Shown piece by piece: positions 1 to 10,979 of a stretch of DNA of 64,000 nucleotides. Position 1 is the first letter of the stretch, and every line of letters starts with the position of its first letter. This DNA comes from Glutinoglossum americanum. Lineage: Eukaryota > Ascomycota > Geoglossomycetes > Geoglossales > Geoglossaceae. Location: NCBI GenBank assembly GCA_020080175.1, contig JAGHQL010000012.1, positions 62,001 to 126,000 on the forward strand, read 5' to 3'. The position numbers and the translations under genes are program-made. The notes beneath the pieces were generated by a model, which saw only the letters and a program-made list of their open reading frames with translations, was not told the DNA's origin and did no database searches.

Positions 1-1
1 C

Positions 2-3000
2 AGTGCACCTCTGGCAAACCTTAACAGCTCCACCAAGAGTAGTCTTAAGGAACAGGAAATCCAGCTAGATGGTCCAAAGAGTGGTTCGAGCACCTCAGAA
101 GAACAGCGGCAACCTCACTCTGAAGACAAAGAAAGCCAAAACTACCCTCCAATAATAAGTAATGAGGTAATTATTGGGTTATTAATCCCTGCTTTTGTCA
201 AGGACAAGCTAACGCCTCTCAAGCATACCGACGGAATATCAGGTCCAACCGCGCCTAGCAAGAATTTGGACCGTGAAAACGCGGAGAAAGTATTAGAACT
301 AGAACGGCAGGGGAGCGAAGCGGGTGCTCAGCGGCCTGCTAGCCAGGAAGATTTAAAGGTTGGAATTGAAGGACAGCTAGGTCAATGGGGAACTGGGCAG
401 GGACAACAGCAGATGATGGGTGCTGTTGGTGTTGGATTTGATGGTTCAGGCGTCGGATTTCCAAACATGGGTTGGAATGGCCCGGGTGACTTTAATCCTA
501 TGATAAATGGAATGCAAACCGTTATGCCAAGTGCAAACTGGGGATCGTTTTCGAACGCGATGGGTAAGAATCACCGATTGGATTTCCATCCAAACTTCGT
601 GCTAACGGTGACCCCTTCATAGCTATGCCGGGCATGAACATGGATCCGATGGCCATGTCACAGGGTATGTACGGAAGCGGATTTGGGGGGCAAGGCATGA
701 GTATGGGTGGTATGAATATGGGAATGGGGATGGGCTTCAATGGGGGGCAGAGTGGATACGATGGGTGGAACGGGCAGTCCACGTGGAGTGGAGGCCATGA
801 TAAATTCAATCCAAATGCAAATGGCACTAATGCCGGTGGTATGGTTGGTGACTTTGGAGCTAATACTGGATATCATCCCGCTGCTGGTGGATATAATCTG
901 CAATCGCACGGGAATTACAGTCAGATGCATCAACCGCAATATCAAAACAATGATTATCAGGATAGCTTTCAAGGGCAAGGCTACCTTCCGAGAGGAGGCC
1001 GCGGACGTGGCCGGGGGTTCAGCTATGGTGCCCGTGGTCGTGGTGGTTACGGCTATGGCTATGATGGTAATAACGCCCCGTTCCAACAGCAATTACCTCA
1101 GCAGTATTTACAGCAGCCCGTCGATCAAGTCCATCACCAGCATGGTTTTGGAAATGAGACAAATTTGTTACCAAATGGAACAGATGATACCTCTAGCCTG
1201 CATATCGTTGGGTCTGTCACCCCTAAGGGTCCAATGAGTGCGGACGGTGTTGAATATGAGATGTCAGAGGCAAAATCAGAGGCAAAGACTCTTGTTGAAA
1301 CAATAGCTGACATAGCGCCGAGCGAGACCTCAAAACAAGCGAAGGAAGTTGAGATGTCTAGGGTAGAAAAGAATGCATCTGAACCTACTGCAGCAGAACC
1401 TGAAGTTGCTGCTGCTACAGCAGCCGATATGAGCAAGGAGTCCACAGCTCCGCCGGCAAAAGACTTTGCGCCCCCTCTTGCGCCCATTTCAACATATCAA
1501 GGAGAACACCCGCAGGACTTTGCTGCTAGAGGTAGAGGTAGTAATGTTCTACGCGGGCCCTTCCGGGGTGGTGGTGAATTTAGGGGGAACTATCGGGGTC
1601 GAGGAGGCGGGTTTTGGTCTAGCTCTAGTGGAGTTACCGGCCATAGCCCTAACCAGTCTATTCCAACGAGCCAGTTTCCCATAGTCACACCCACAGAACC
1701 AAAACCCGTTCAAGGGCTCGGAGTCCCAGGTGCGCCGTCAGCTCCCAAAGCACTTAGAGAAGGATTCCCGAATAGACCTCGGGGTCGCGGCGGATTTGGC
1801 ACATTAGGGAGGGGTGGGTTTGAAAATAGAGGAGGGCTTGCAGCTCCAGCGCCTCCAGTGTCTCACAGGTTTGTGGCCCATAATCCCTCCCATCCCCCAA
1901 ATCTTACTCATCGTATCTCACGCATTATGTATCGTAAAGCGAGGAACCGGCTACACGACCTAAATCGCCCTCCCGATCAAGATCAAAATCTCCGGAGAGT
2001 CGTCAATCCAACCATCGCCGACATCGCCACCGGTCAAGAAGCATCTCAGATGAGGACAGTGATCGAGATCAAAGACACGAAAGGCGTCGCCATCACTCTC
2101 GTAGGCATAGGGATGACGAGAATGGAGAAAGCGATAGTAAAGAAGATAAAAATATTTCACTACATTCTTCTGCTGAGCACTCACGATCAAGATCTCATAC
2201 ACCAGAGAGGAAAAGCTCACACCGAAGTCGCCATGACAAGGAAAAGGAGCGACGTAACTCACATAGACACAGAGATCCCCACCGATCTCACCGTGACCGT
2301 AGCAGAGATCGCAGCAAGGAAGGCCGTCGTCGGCGCAGAAGATCGAGATCGCCTGAAGATTTCGATAGCGTTGAGCCCACGCGACCTGACCAGGATACAG
2401 CGGATAGTGACACTAGAGCAGAGGCTGACAAGGATAGACGAAGGCCTAAAGAGTCCTACTCAAGCCGGCACCACGACCGGAGGCATTCTCGTCGCGAGCG
2501 GTCTGAACCCCCAGCTGAAGACGAAGCTGAAGTCGAACGGCGTAACCACAACCGGTCGTCTAGGCGCGCTGGTAAAGCTGACGGGACGAGCAACGGCAGC
2601 AACGCCGCTAAGGAGACTGATAGAGATAGACCTCGCGAACTCGAAAGAAACGACCGGAAGAACCGGGACCGAGAACGAGAACGAGACCGTGACCGTGACC
2701 GCGACCGCGACACTTCAAAGACGACCGCCATTGTCCAGGAAGAAGACCCTCACAATCGTGAGCGCGAAGAGCGCAACCGCGAACGGCTCCTCAAAGAACA
2801 ACAGCGCCGCGAAGAGCTCAACAAGGAGCGACAACGCAAGGATAACGAGCGGAAACGAGAGCGCGTGGCTGAAGACGATGACTTTGACAACGATGCCGCG
2901 GGAGAGGCGGACGAGGACCGCCATCGCCATCGCCGACATAAACATAGACATAACCGCCGCCGAGCGATGACAGGGGATGAGGGCGGTGTTGCAACTACGG

Positions 3001-3131
3001 TAGATGGCGCAGGAGCGAATAACAGCAAGGACCGCCAGCGGAGAATGAGTTATAAGTATGAGGATGAGGAGTCTGATGAGGCTAGGGCTCAGCGGGTGGA
3101 AACTGAACGCGAGGCGGCGAGGTGGGGATAG
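2..3131 (+). CDS. RGG/RS-rich nuclear protein, 5' partial
   Basis: The reading frame is already open at base 2, so the start lies outside the window. Exons: <2-563, 623-1868, 1940-3131, giving 999 visible residues. Intron 564-622 starts GTAAGA and has a GCTAAC branch site; intron 1869-1939 is phase 2 and moves the frame from the Gly/Met-rich half into the Arg-rich half. Visible parts in order: a polar acidic N-part, a Gly/Met/Asn-rich stretch, three RGG/RG clusters (near 990-1070, 1530-1620 and 1780-1840), then a long RS/RD/RE-rich tail with many SRSRS and DRDRD runs, ending in an acidic segment. RGG plus RS composition suggests an RNA-binding or splicing-associated nuclear protein (inference); no RRM or other folded domain is visible. 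A 57-base in-frame stretch at 167-223 may be another intron. I do not recognise the exact orthologue. Confidence 0.75.
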
Positions 3132-3631
3132 GCAATCTCCTGCCCTATCTGATACCCATCAAGTAGCATGGAAATCACCACGACACCACAGCAGCGCCCC
3201 TGGACCCTCCCCTCTCTCTTCTCGTTGCTGGCCGTGATCCCGTTCCGCCGACAAGGAACTATTCCACCTCAGTGACAGATGGATAGCGCAGCAGTGGAAG
3301 CAGTGGACTCGAGAGACTTGGGTTTCTATACCGATGCCACGCTTGTATGTATGTACATACATAGACTAAAAAGAAAAATCGAATAGAGAAAGGTCGTGTG
3401 AAAGTCCATGAGATCGGAAGGGAGAAACGCCAGTCAAGCAGTCGATAGGTTTAATAAAGCTCCACTATCTTATCGATTGCAGTCTTGTTGGGAAAACAAA
3501 AGAAAAAGAAATAAAAAAGGCACCTTTTGTATCCTACAAGCCGTAGTTCTGTGTCGACGACCCACCCCACCCCCCACCCCGAGGGAAAATAAACAACCAT
3601 TAAAAAAAAGGGGGGTGGATATTCCACAGCC
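3132..3631. other. Convergent spacer
   Basis: Lies between the stop of the RGG/RS protein and the stop of the methyltransferase on the other strand, so it holds both 3' UTRs. It contains the perfect 18-base palindrome listed separately at 3346-3363, and C-rich and A/G-rich runs near 3560-3615. I see no gene. Confidence 0.6.
3346..3363. repeat. 18-base palindrome TATGTATGTACATACATA
   Basis: A perfect inverted repeat about 215 bases downstream of the RGG/RS gene stop. The identical 18-mer recurs at 31324-31341, about 110 bases downstream of the CCT8 stop. It contains TGTACATA, which fits the TGTANATA Pumilio-type RNA motif on either strand. Both copies lie in probable 3' UTRs. Function is inferred only. 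Confidence 0.6.
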
Positions 3632-5140
3632 CTAAACCCTCCTCCAGATCTCAATCCTCCTCGGCAGCCCCTCCCCTTCGAGCACCCTCTCCCTCAAGAA
3701 CCCCACCTCCTCCAACAAACCCCCAAACGCCTCCGGCCTCACCTCCAACCCCCCCAGCACATCCGCAGCCACCCCACCCCCCCGCCCCGCACCCGCAGCC
3801 TTCCCCATCTTCTTGACGGCCTTCTCGTACGAACCCCACGGCTGAATCTCCAACACGAGCCTCCCGCCCGGCGCGAGCGAGCCGCGGCAGCGCCGGAAGA
3901 ACGACGCGACGCCCTCGTCGCGGGAGAGGATGTGGATCCATTTCAGGACCGAGAGGGCGAGGAGGACGTCGTAGGTCGGCGGGTCGGTTTGGGCTGCTTG
4001 GGGTGGTGGAGGAGGAGGGGGGGGGAGCGACCAGTCCTCCGTGCGGAACGAGACGTTGAAGGGGAAGCCCGGCGCGTCTCCCTGGCGTGCGGGAGGAGGG
4101 GGTTCGGGCCGCCGTCTGTGCCCGTGGTCCAGCACCGAGGATATGGGGAAGTAGGTTTTGGTATCCGCGTCGTTTGTGTTTGCTATGCTCGAGTTCGGGT
4201 CTGGAGGAGAGGAGGGTTTGAGGCGCGAGTAGAGGAAGGAGATGTGCGATTCGGCTTGTTGGATCAGGGAGGGGTCTTTGTCTATTCCCGTGACGGAGGA
4301 GGCGGAGTAGTGGAGAGCTGGTTGGAGGTGTGATGTTAGCGTTAGCTCGCGAGAACGGTAGTGGAGTTGAGGTGGTCGGAAGAATGACGGTGCCGTAATG
4401 CGTGCAGAGAGGTAGGTATGTAGATAGATCGATATGAGGACAGAGAATCGGAACAAGAAGAAGGCAAGAGGATATCCATCACGTATTCCCGACCAACGTC
4501 AAAACAAAACCCCGCAGAGCACCAAACCAAGCAAGCTCCGCCCCCATCCGGTCCACCACATACATAGGCCCCAAACAGCAAAACAACAAGGGAGACTAGA
4601 AAAAAATTAAGAATTTTAATCTAACTCGAAAAAAAAATAAATAGACAAATACAGAGAGAGAGGGTATGATGAAGACTCACCAGCTTCCCCCACGACCCTC
4701 CCACAGTTGCACCCCACATCCAGCACCCTCCGCCCGCGAAACAACCCACCCTCGTCCGCGAATTCCTTATCTGCCAGCTCTAGCCGCCGGTCCAGCACGT
4801 GCGCCCCCGCCGGCGGGAGACCCGCATGCCTGTTGACGGTGCCTTGGTAGTCTACGTTGCTGCCCACGCAGAAAAGGTCAGTCCGGCGGATCCCGGAGTC
4901 CACTGGTTATTTTGCTTCCCTCTCGCGTTTATTTCGACGCATTGTGGTTTTTCCGCGTGTCGATATACACGGTCTTGTGTGTCCCTCTCTCTTCTTTTCT
5001 TTTTTTTCTTGGTGTTTTGGGAAAATCGCTGAAAGAGGAAAAAAGAAAGAAAAAGAGGAAAAAAGAATAAAAGAATAAAAAGAAAAGAAAAAAAGAAAAA
5101 AAAGGTGTTACTCGCTTCGGTAGTTCCCGTAGCCTGCCAT
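3632..5140 (-). CDS. Bin3/MePCE-type SAM-dependent RNA methyltransferase
   Basis: Exons on the minus strand: 5140-5112, 4859-4681, 4317-3632; 297 residues. The short first exon reads MAGYGNYRS, matching the YGNY start of the Bin3 domain (GNYxxYY in relatives). SAM motif I is LDVGCNCG (residues 56-63), motif II GIDKD begins exon 3, and the family signatures LLALSVLKWIH and LVLEIQPWGSYEKA follow. MePCE/BCDIN3D relatives methylate the 5' phosphate of small RNAs; this protein's substrate is unknown. A poly-Pro insertion (eight prolines) lies between motif II and the LSVLKWIH block. The introns (252 and 363 bases) are long for this window, and the first contains a near-homopurine tract. The start was chosen because only this ATG supplies the YGNY motif in phase. 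The C-terminal half is very GC-rich. Confidence 0.9.
5031..5105. repeat. Near-homopurine A/G tract
   Basis: About 75 bases almost purely A and G on the plus strand, broken by a few T. It lies inside the first intron of the Bin3 methyltransferase, so the transcript carries a pyrimidine tract right after the donor site. A mirror-like C/T-rich run precedes it at 4981-5010. Confidence 0.7.
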
Positions 5141-7803
5141 CTGGTCCCTTCTCTCTTGGGGGTCTTGGGGGGACTTCCACCTGATCGCCCGCGTCCCTGC
5201 CACCATCGACGATGTTCAGCTCAAAGACAAAACAAAGGAGGAGGTATATGATATATCACCTCTCTCTCTCTTTCCTTTTTTCGGATTCTTCCCCCTCCTC
5301 TTCGGGCCGTCCCTTCGTCTGGCGCCTGGTTTGCCCTCCGGTTCGATTACGTTTTTCTTTTTCTACTCGCGGTCCTGGATTCGGGACCGATGGTAGCCTT
5401 GTTGGCGAATCAGCCGTGGGCATGTGCGCGTGCGGTAGAGGCGTGCAAGGGGGCGGTTGGATGGTCGGCTGGTATTTGTTTGTTTGATAGCGTTTGAGGA
5501 AGCGTGAGCGTGGAGCGTGGATGGTTATGGGCGGTAGACGAGGGTTTCCCTCTTTTTTGGGGGGGGGTTTCTTGCGCGGGTAGAGTACGCAGCCTGCCGG
5601 GGTGGAGAGGTGATGCGTGGCTGAAGAAGGTTGGTGAGCGACGGAAGGTCTAACCGGACACACCGTCCCGTCCCTTTTTGGTCGGTGCCCGTCCGGGGTG
5701 TGCGGTCATGTCTACGGATTTGTCAAATCATGAGGACGGCTGTATCCTATCCTGTTATGTACTGTACTTTAACCTGTAACACGCTCCTACTCCACTCTAC
5801 ATTGCTCTCCTCTCGCGGGGACGTTGCGATCTTCTGTCACATCTGCTGGGGTGCGGGTGGCTTTGTTGTTCACCCCGCAGAGCAGGCATTCTGCCTGGCT
5901 CAAATGTGCCGCCAACAACAATGAGTTAGTTGGGCTAGTTTATCTCTGTTAACCCCGTTTGTTTTTCTTCCTGCACTGGGAATCAGATGCGAATGTTTAT
6001 GGGAGACAGTGTCCTGGGTGCCACGGCTGACTGGCATCCTCGTATGTTGTTTGAGCAGCGGGAGGCCAACATGTGAGAATTGGTCACTCGAGTCAGTTTT
6101 GTCAGCCCCAATGTCGGTTCTCACACCCCGGAGTAGTGCCCATCTCTGGTTGTGTATGTGCTTAACCTTGTCCAACTCCACTTTGCAGCATCTCTTTCCT
6201 CATATATCACATCGCTCGGTCTCTTGTTCCCTGATGCATCACCTCGTACCCAAGAACGGGGGTAAGCGCGCGGTTTTTTCGGGATAAATTCGTTTTTCGG
6301 ACATCAACTTCGGGACTCCTACACGAAAAGCAACATCTTTCTCATCATGCCGATCCTCCTCGTCGCGTAAACAACTTTGACGATTGGGTATGAGCAGCTT
6401 GCCCAAGAGAAACAACTTGGCGTGGCGTCGGGGCGCTCGCTGGGGTTGAGGGTGACCAATCCGCTGAATGAGGCGATTTCCTAGAAGGGACATTTCCCAT
6501 ATCACCTGCAGACAGATGGCGCCACTGTTCGATTGATTTACCGGACCATCTATGAAGTAAGCTCGAGACTCTTGGTATATCTGATGCAAGTCGGTGCGGA
6601 GCATGCCACTGGAGCGATCAACCCGAAAAGTGAGGTTCCCATGTTGCTCACTCGGACCCCCCCAGCAAATTCCCTATGACCCAAGATTCCGGTACAGGCC
6701 AGCAGGCATGACATACATGCAGGATGCAGTATATTGAAAATATACGGCCTCTCCGAATTGGGACTTGAGAACTGTCCGTGTTTGGTCGGTCTCTGTTTTG
6801 CCTTTGAGATCTGTCACATGTATGCGGAGTAGATCTCCCTGGAAAAAGTGCCAAATGACGAACAGAGCGGGGCGATGATTTTTATTAAGTGAGTCTCAGG
6901 TAACGTAAAATCCTGGTGTTGGTTTTACGAGGGTTTCCGCCCATAAGGTCAAAACTGCTGCGGAGGCTTGACGCGGGATGTTGTGCCACCAGACGGGCTT
7001 CTGACGGACCAAGTCATGGCGATGAGACAATGAATCCGCAATCCCAAGTTGTTTATTAAGCTCTATCACAAAACGAACGCCGCCGATTGCCACAAGCTCC
7101 AGGGATCAGACCTGTGGATATTTGCCCGATGACTAGTTAATCTGCGCACGTCGCCAAAGCCAATTGGACGAGGGAGGCTGATGCAATGAGAGTCAATGCA
7201 CACTTGAACCCGGAATCGATACCTGGTAACTGCAAATGGCGTCGACGAGTTGGTGGGCATCGAAAAGCTTAATGTGTGGGGTTGGACAGTCAGCTGGCGG
7301 GTGCGGAATACCTGGTCGCCTGTTCTTGCTCCGCAATTAAGCCGTTATGCAACGCCTCAACAAAGTAGAAATGTCTACGCGGACTGGCAATATGGGCAGA
7401 TCATGCTCTCTGTTCCTTGCGGCGACATATGCAACAGTCAGCTCGCACCTCTCATCATATTGATTCTCATTTCGACCGGTCGTGGTGAAACTTCCCTGCG
7501 GTCGGCAAGGATGCGTTGAGTATCATCGACCGGGTCGTCGTTGTCGATGCGCGACTGAGGTAATACAGTCGAGGCGGAGATATAGGAACCCATGACAGTA
7601 GCAGGAATGTTCGCGCCTGAGGAATGGAATAAGCCCCGAACTGTTTAACCATGGCCAAAAAGAATACCTAGGCGCTTAGACGGTAAAATACCACTGTTCT
7701 ACTTTTTGTAATTGCTGCCTGGGTTCTTACGTCGCGCGACATTTACCCATATAGACCCGCAATGCCCGCGTCCAATGGAGCATCATAGTGGTGCATGCCC
7801 GGG

Positions 7804-7867
7804 AGGGATCCCTTAAGCCACAATTTTACGGGCGCGCCCTCCGCGATCGCCGCTTGAAGGGATCCCT
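7804..7867. repeat. Cluster of perfect palindromes
   Basis: Within 64 bases: AGGGATCCCT (7804-7813), CTTAAG (7812-7817), GGGCGCGCCC (7830-7839), GCGATCGC (7843-7850) and a second AGGGATCCCT (7858-7867). The two outer 10-mers are identical and, being self-palindromic, also form an inverted pair. Origin unknown; see findings. Confidence 0.7.
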
Positions 7868-8990
7868 ATCCTATACAGTAATCACCATCGAACGGGCATC
7901 CCCCCGATTGTGTTTGTAGCATTTCCGTCTCAAGAATACGTTGGCACGTGAGTCTAGAGGGTTGCGATTCGCAAGCACCAGGGTCCTCGCGGCGATTCAA
8001 CAGTTCCAGTTCTCTCTCAGGCGCACGGGCCAATGCCTTGACTTAAGCGTTGTCTCAGAGCTCAGAGCCGCCTGGGCGGACAACAGGCAATCAACACCTG
8101 GATTGGCACCGCGGACGGTGGAGTGTACACAATGGGTGGGCGAAGGAGAGCTGCGAGAATGGACAAACGTAATGCATACGCCGGCCGGCTTCAGCCAAAG
8201 TGGGGGGAGGAAGCCAGGGAGCAGGAGCTCGATTGAGTAGAAAGAGCAAAAGAGTGGGAGGCGTACAGTACATCAAACTAAGCAAGGTATGCAGGGTATG
8301 CCCTGATGGCGCCGATGATTTCTCTCGCTCTTCGGCATGAGGTCGTAGGCAGATAAACGTTCCCGCGCACTCGCTTGCCGCGCAATCACTCGACAGGAAT
8401 GAATTTTGACAGGCTGTCAGCTTGTTTCCCGGTTTCTCTTCGACTAGCGCCGACCTCCGGCTGATGGACATCCCTAGGATAGCCTCTTTTCCGTTAATGA
8501 CTTATGTACCGCCTTGCGCCCGCAGCACTTGGCGTGCGAGAGTATCGCACCTTGCACCTTTCGGGAGAAGCAGGCCCTGGGATTGACCCAGGATGGACCC
8601 AGAGAGACCGAGACCGAGACCCCAGCACTTAAGACCCAGACCCTGGAGCCCCCAAGGAACTACAGAGTAGAGTGCTGGACTCGTAAGCCTGGCGGAGAAT
8701 CCCTGAAACACAGGGTCCCCCACACCCACATCAAATCAAACGGTTCGACTCAATCGCAAACCCGCACGGCATTGGATGCCACTAGCCTCAGACGACTCTG
8801 CCTCGACGGCAAAATATATGTGGTACGAGAGTTTTACTAGTACCCAGCCCTTCTGCTCCCACTGCGCCCGCCGCGCCCACTATGCTACTCCCACTCCTCC
8901 ACCACTCTATTCCGTGCTCGACAGCCAGGGTAGAGAACCAGCCTTGGCGTCGATCATTAATTATATCATCGTGTTCCAAAGCCCTCGTAG

Positions 8991-9030
8991 GATGGAACAG
9001 GATGGAACAGGATAGGACAGGATAGGACGG
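8991..9030. repeat. 10-bp tandem repeat, four units
   Basis: Units are GATGGAACAG twice, then GATAGGACAG and GATAGGACGG. They lie in the spacer upstream of velC. No coding role is evident. Confidence 0.85.
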
Positions 9031-9240
9031 CAGACAGAGAGCAGATCCCAACAGCCATTCCCTGCTGCCTGGCTGCCTGGCCGTGAACCGCCGAGCGAGT
9101 GACCCACTCACAAAGTAACTCCAAGGTAACTCCAGCCACTTGGTGGTATCTAAAGTATACCGAGCATATACCTACCCATCTAGCTACCTGGCTCGTCGCG
9201 GAAATGTCTCCGAAAGGTTTGAGATGACTGCGGCACGGCG

Positions 9241-9289
9241 TGTCCCAGCGTGTCCCAGCGTGCCCAGCGTGCCCAGCGTGCCCAGCGTG
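9241..9289. repeat. 9-10 bp tandem repeat
   Basis: Two units of TGTCCCAGCG followed by units of TGCCCAGCG, five units in all. In the spacer upstream of velC. Confidence 0.8.
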
Positions 9290-9670
9290 TTCCAGCAGTC
9301 AATACCCTGGGAGCACAGCACAAGCGCAAGCAAGCTCGCTCGCAACACACTCGGACACAAACACGCACCTCGCACGCACGCACGCACGTACGCAGGCTCG
9401 TGTGGATCGTCCGATCCGGGGTGGTTAGCACGTCCGCGTTTAATCGGGCACAGGGTCAACGGGGACTGCGTGGGTCCAACTCCCACGGGTCCAAGTGGAG
9501 TTTAGTGTCTTGGACAAAACACTCAAAAAAGTAGATGCTCTGGGACTGGCGCCGCCGCCACCAAAGTGCCACCTGAAATCCAATGCCGGGGTTGGGTCGA
9601 GGCCGAACTCTAGAACCTCGCCAAAAAACTGTCCCGCAAAAAAGCTACAACGGTTAGCTCTCTACTGGCC

Positions 9671-9750
9671 CTCGACTGGCCACTCGACTGGCTACTCGAC
9701 TGGCTACTCGACTGACTACTCGACTGGCCACTCGACTGGCCACTCGACTG
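9671..9750. repeat. 12-bp tandem repeat, about 6.7 units
   Basis: Unit CTCGACTGGCCA, with CTCGACTGGCTA and CTCGACTGACTA variants, in strict 12-base register. An open frame across it would give a Ser-Thr-Gly-His/Tyr-rich peptide, but nothing else supports translation. Confidence 0.9.
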
Positions 9751-10147
9751 CTCCTCCACTGACCTCTACCGGCCAAGGCAGCCCGTCTACTTCATCCACA
9801 TATGTATCCGCGTTTACGTTTATATGTGTGACTCGCAGACTGCTACATCTCTCCTGCCTGAGCTTCTGGCTTGCTCGCGCGCACTACACGCTGAGCCTTC
9901 AATCCGCACTCGTCGCCCAAGTATCTCCGAAACCAACTCCCGCCAACTGCAGGGCTGCTCTCTCTACCCGCCAGAGAGGAGAGAGACAGCCAGATGCACT
10001 AGCATCAATCACAAGACCCCCTCTCCCCACTACGCACAAACTGCCTACTCGCGATCCTCGCATTCCTCGCATTCCTCGCACTCACACTCACTACTACTGC
10101 TACCCACTGCTACCCCCCTCCCCCCCTCCAATCCCAATCGCTCTCCT

Positions 10148-10211
10148 CTGCTGCTGCTACTGCTGCTGCTGCTACCACTACCACCACCACCACCACCACC
10201 ACCACCACCAC
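10148..10211. repeat. CTG and ACC trinucleotide tracts
   Basis: A run of CTG/CTA units is followed by about ten ACC units. It lies roughly 700 bases upstream of the velC start codons, in its likely promoter or leader. Confidence 0.85.
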
Positions 10212-10900
10212 CGCCGAAACCCTTACCGGCTGCCTTTTTGCATGCACGGGATTTCTGTTTCGTCCACGCTGCGCAGACTTCCACCGCGCTCAGCCACTCA
10301 CAGTCGACGCGCCTTCGTCCCTCCTCAATCCTGTCCTCGTCCCTCTCCATCCAATTATCGTTGGGGGTTTTATCCATCGCAGCACTGAATTGACATCACG
10401 CCAGTTCTGCGAGTTGCGCGCCGATCACCGTTTGTTCGCCTCGCTTACTTTTCTGGTACATTGTTTTGGCGCACCTGTGCTGCACGTTGCTGTCCCCTAC
10501 CATGGGCACTTGAGGTCCGCGGCGGGCAGTCCGGTGCTTCCATCACTCTGGAAGAGGGAATCCATCCGCGGACGTGCAGCAGCAGTGTGGCGGTGGCTCT
10601 TGGGGAAGAGAGGCACGGGCTAACAAAACCGGTTGTGCTCTGACGGGCCGCTATTCCTTCCCCCGGATGTGGGCTCCTCTAGTTTCTCTCTTATCCTAGA
10701 TCTCAGATACGCCCGAATCTCTATTAGGACCTATTAGACTCCTGGGTGCTTTCCGATTTACGGATTGCAGCCCCTTGGAGGTGACAAAAGATACTTCTTT
10801 CCTATTGTTGTCTACTATACCCTCTTTCTTCTCCGCGACATTTCCGACCTCGCTGGACCGCCACGGGAGGGCGCATAAGAAGGCAGCCAGCTTGGCGCGA

Positions 10901-10957
10901 ATGCACGAAACTCATGTCCTCGAGACCTCCTCATCCTCCGCCGATATATCCACATAG
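10901..10957 (+). promoter_or_regulatory. uORF in the velC leader
   Basis: An 18-codon frame from the ATG at 10901 to the TAG at 10955-10957. It overlaps the first in-frame velC ATG (10914) in another frame and ends 22 bases before the second (10980). If both are in the mRNA it could favour starting at 10980 or lower translation. Its presence is seen in the sequence; the role is inferred. Confidence 0.45.
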
Positions 10958-10979
10958 TCCTCAAACTCCAACGTCTACA

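Larger units (their letters stand above)
5141..10900. other. Large divergent spacer between the methyltransferase and velC
   Basis: About 5.8 kb with no credible gene: open frames are short, lack family resemblance and are not linked by consistent splice sites. 5200-8500 is ordinary mixed sequence with one cluster of restriction-site-like palindromes at 7804-7867. From about 8500 to 10250 it is dense in short tandem repeats (listed separately). Since both flanking genes point outward, it must hold both promoters. The repeat-rich half lies on the velC side, which suggests a long velC promoter or leader (inference). Confidence 0.6.

Noticed and set aside
1940-2970. Continuation of the Gly/Met-rich frame of the first gene to 2970
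   Set aside because: After 1868 this frame is an out-of-phase reading of the RS/RD-rich exon. The GT-AG intron 1869-1939 moves translation to the frame ending at 3131.
8991-9750. CRISPR-like array
   Set aside because: The repeats are contiguous tandem units without unique spacers, and the genome is fungal.
9495-10388. A 297-codon open frame upstream of velC
   Set aside because: It is built of the 12-bp and trinucleotide tandem repeats, has no domain-like segment, and starts from a non-ATG codon. Repeats in register keep a frame open by themselves.
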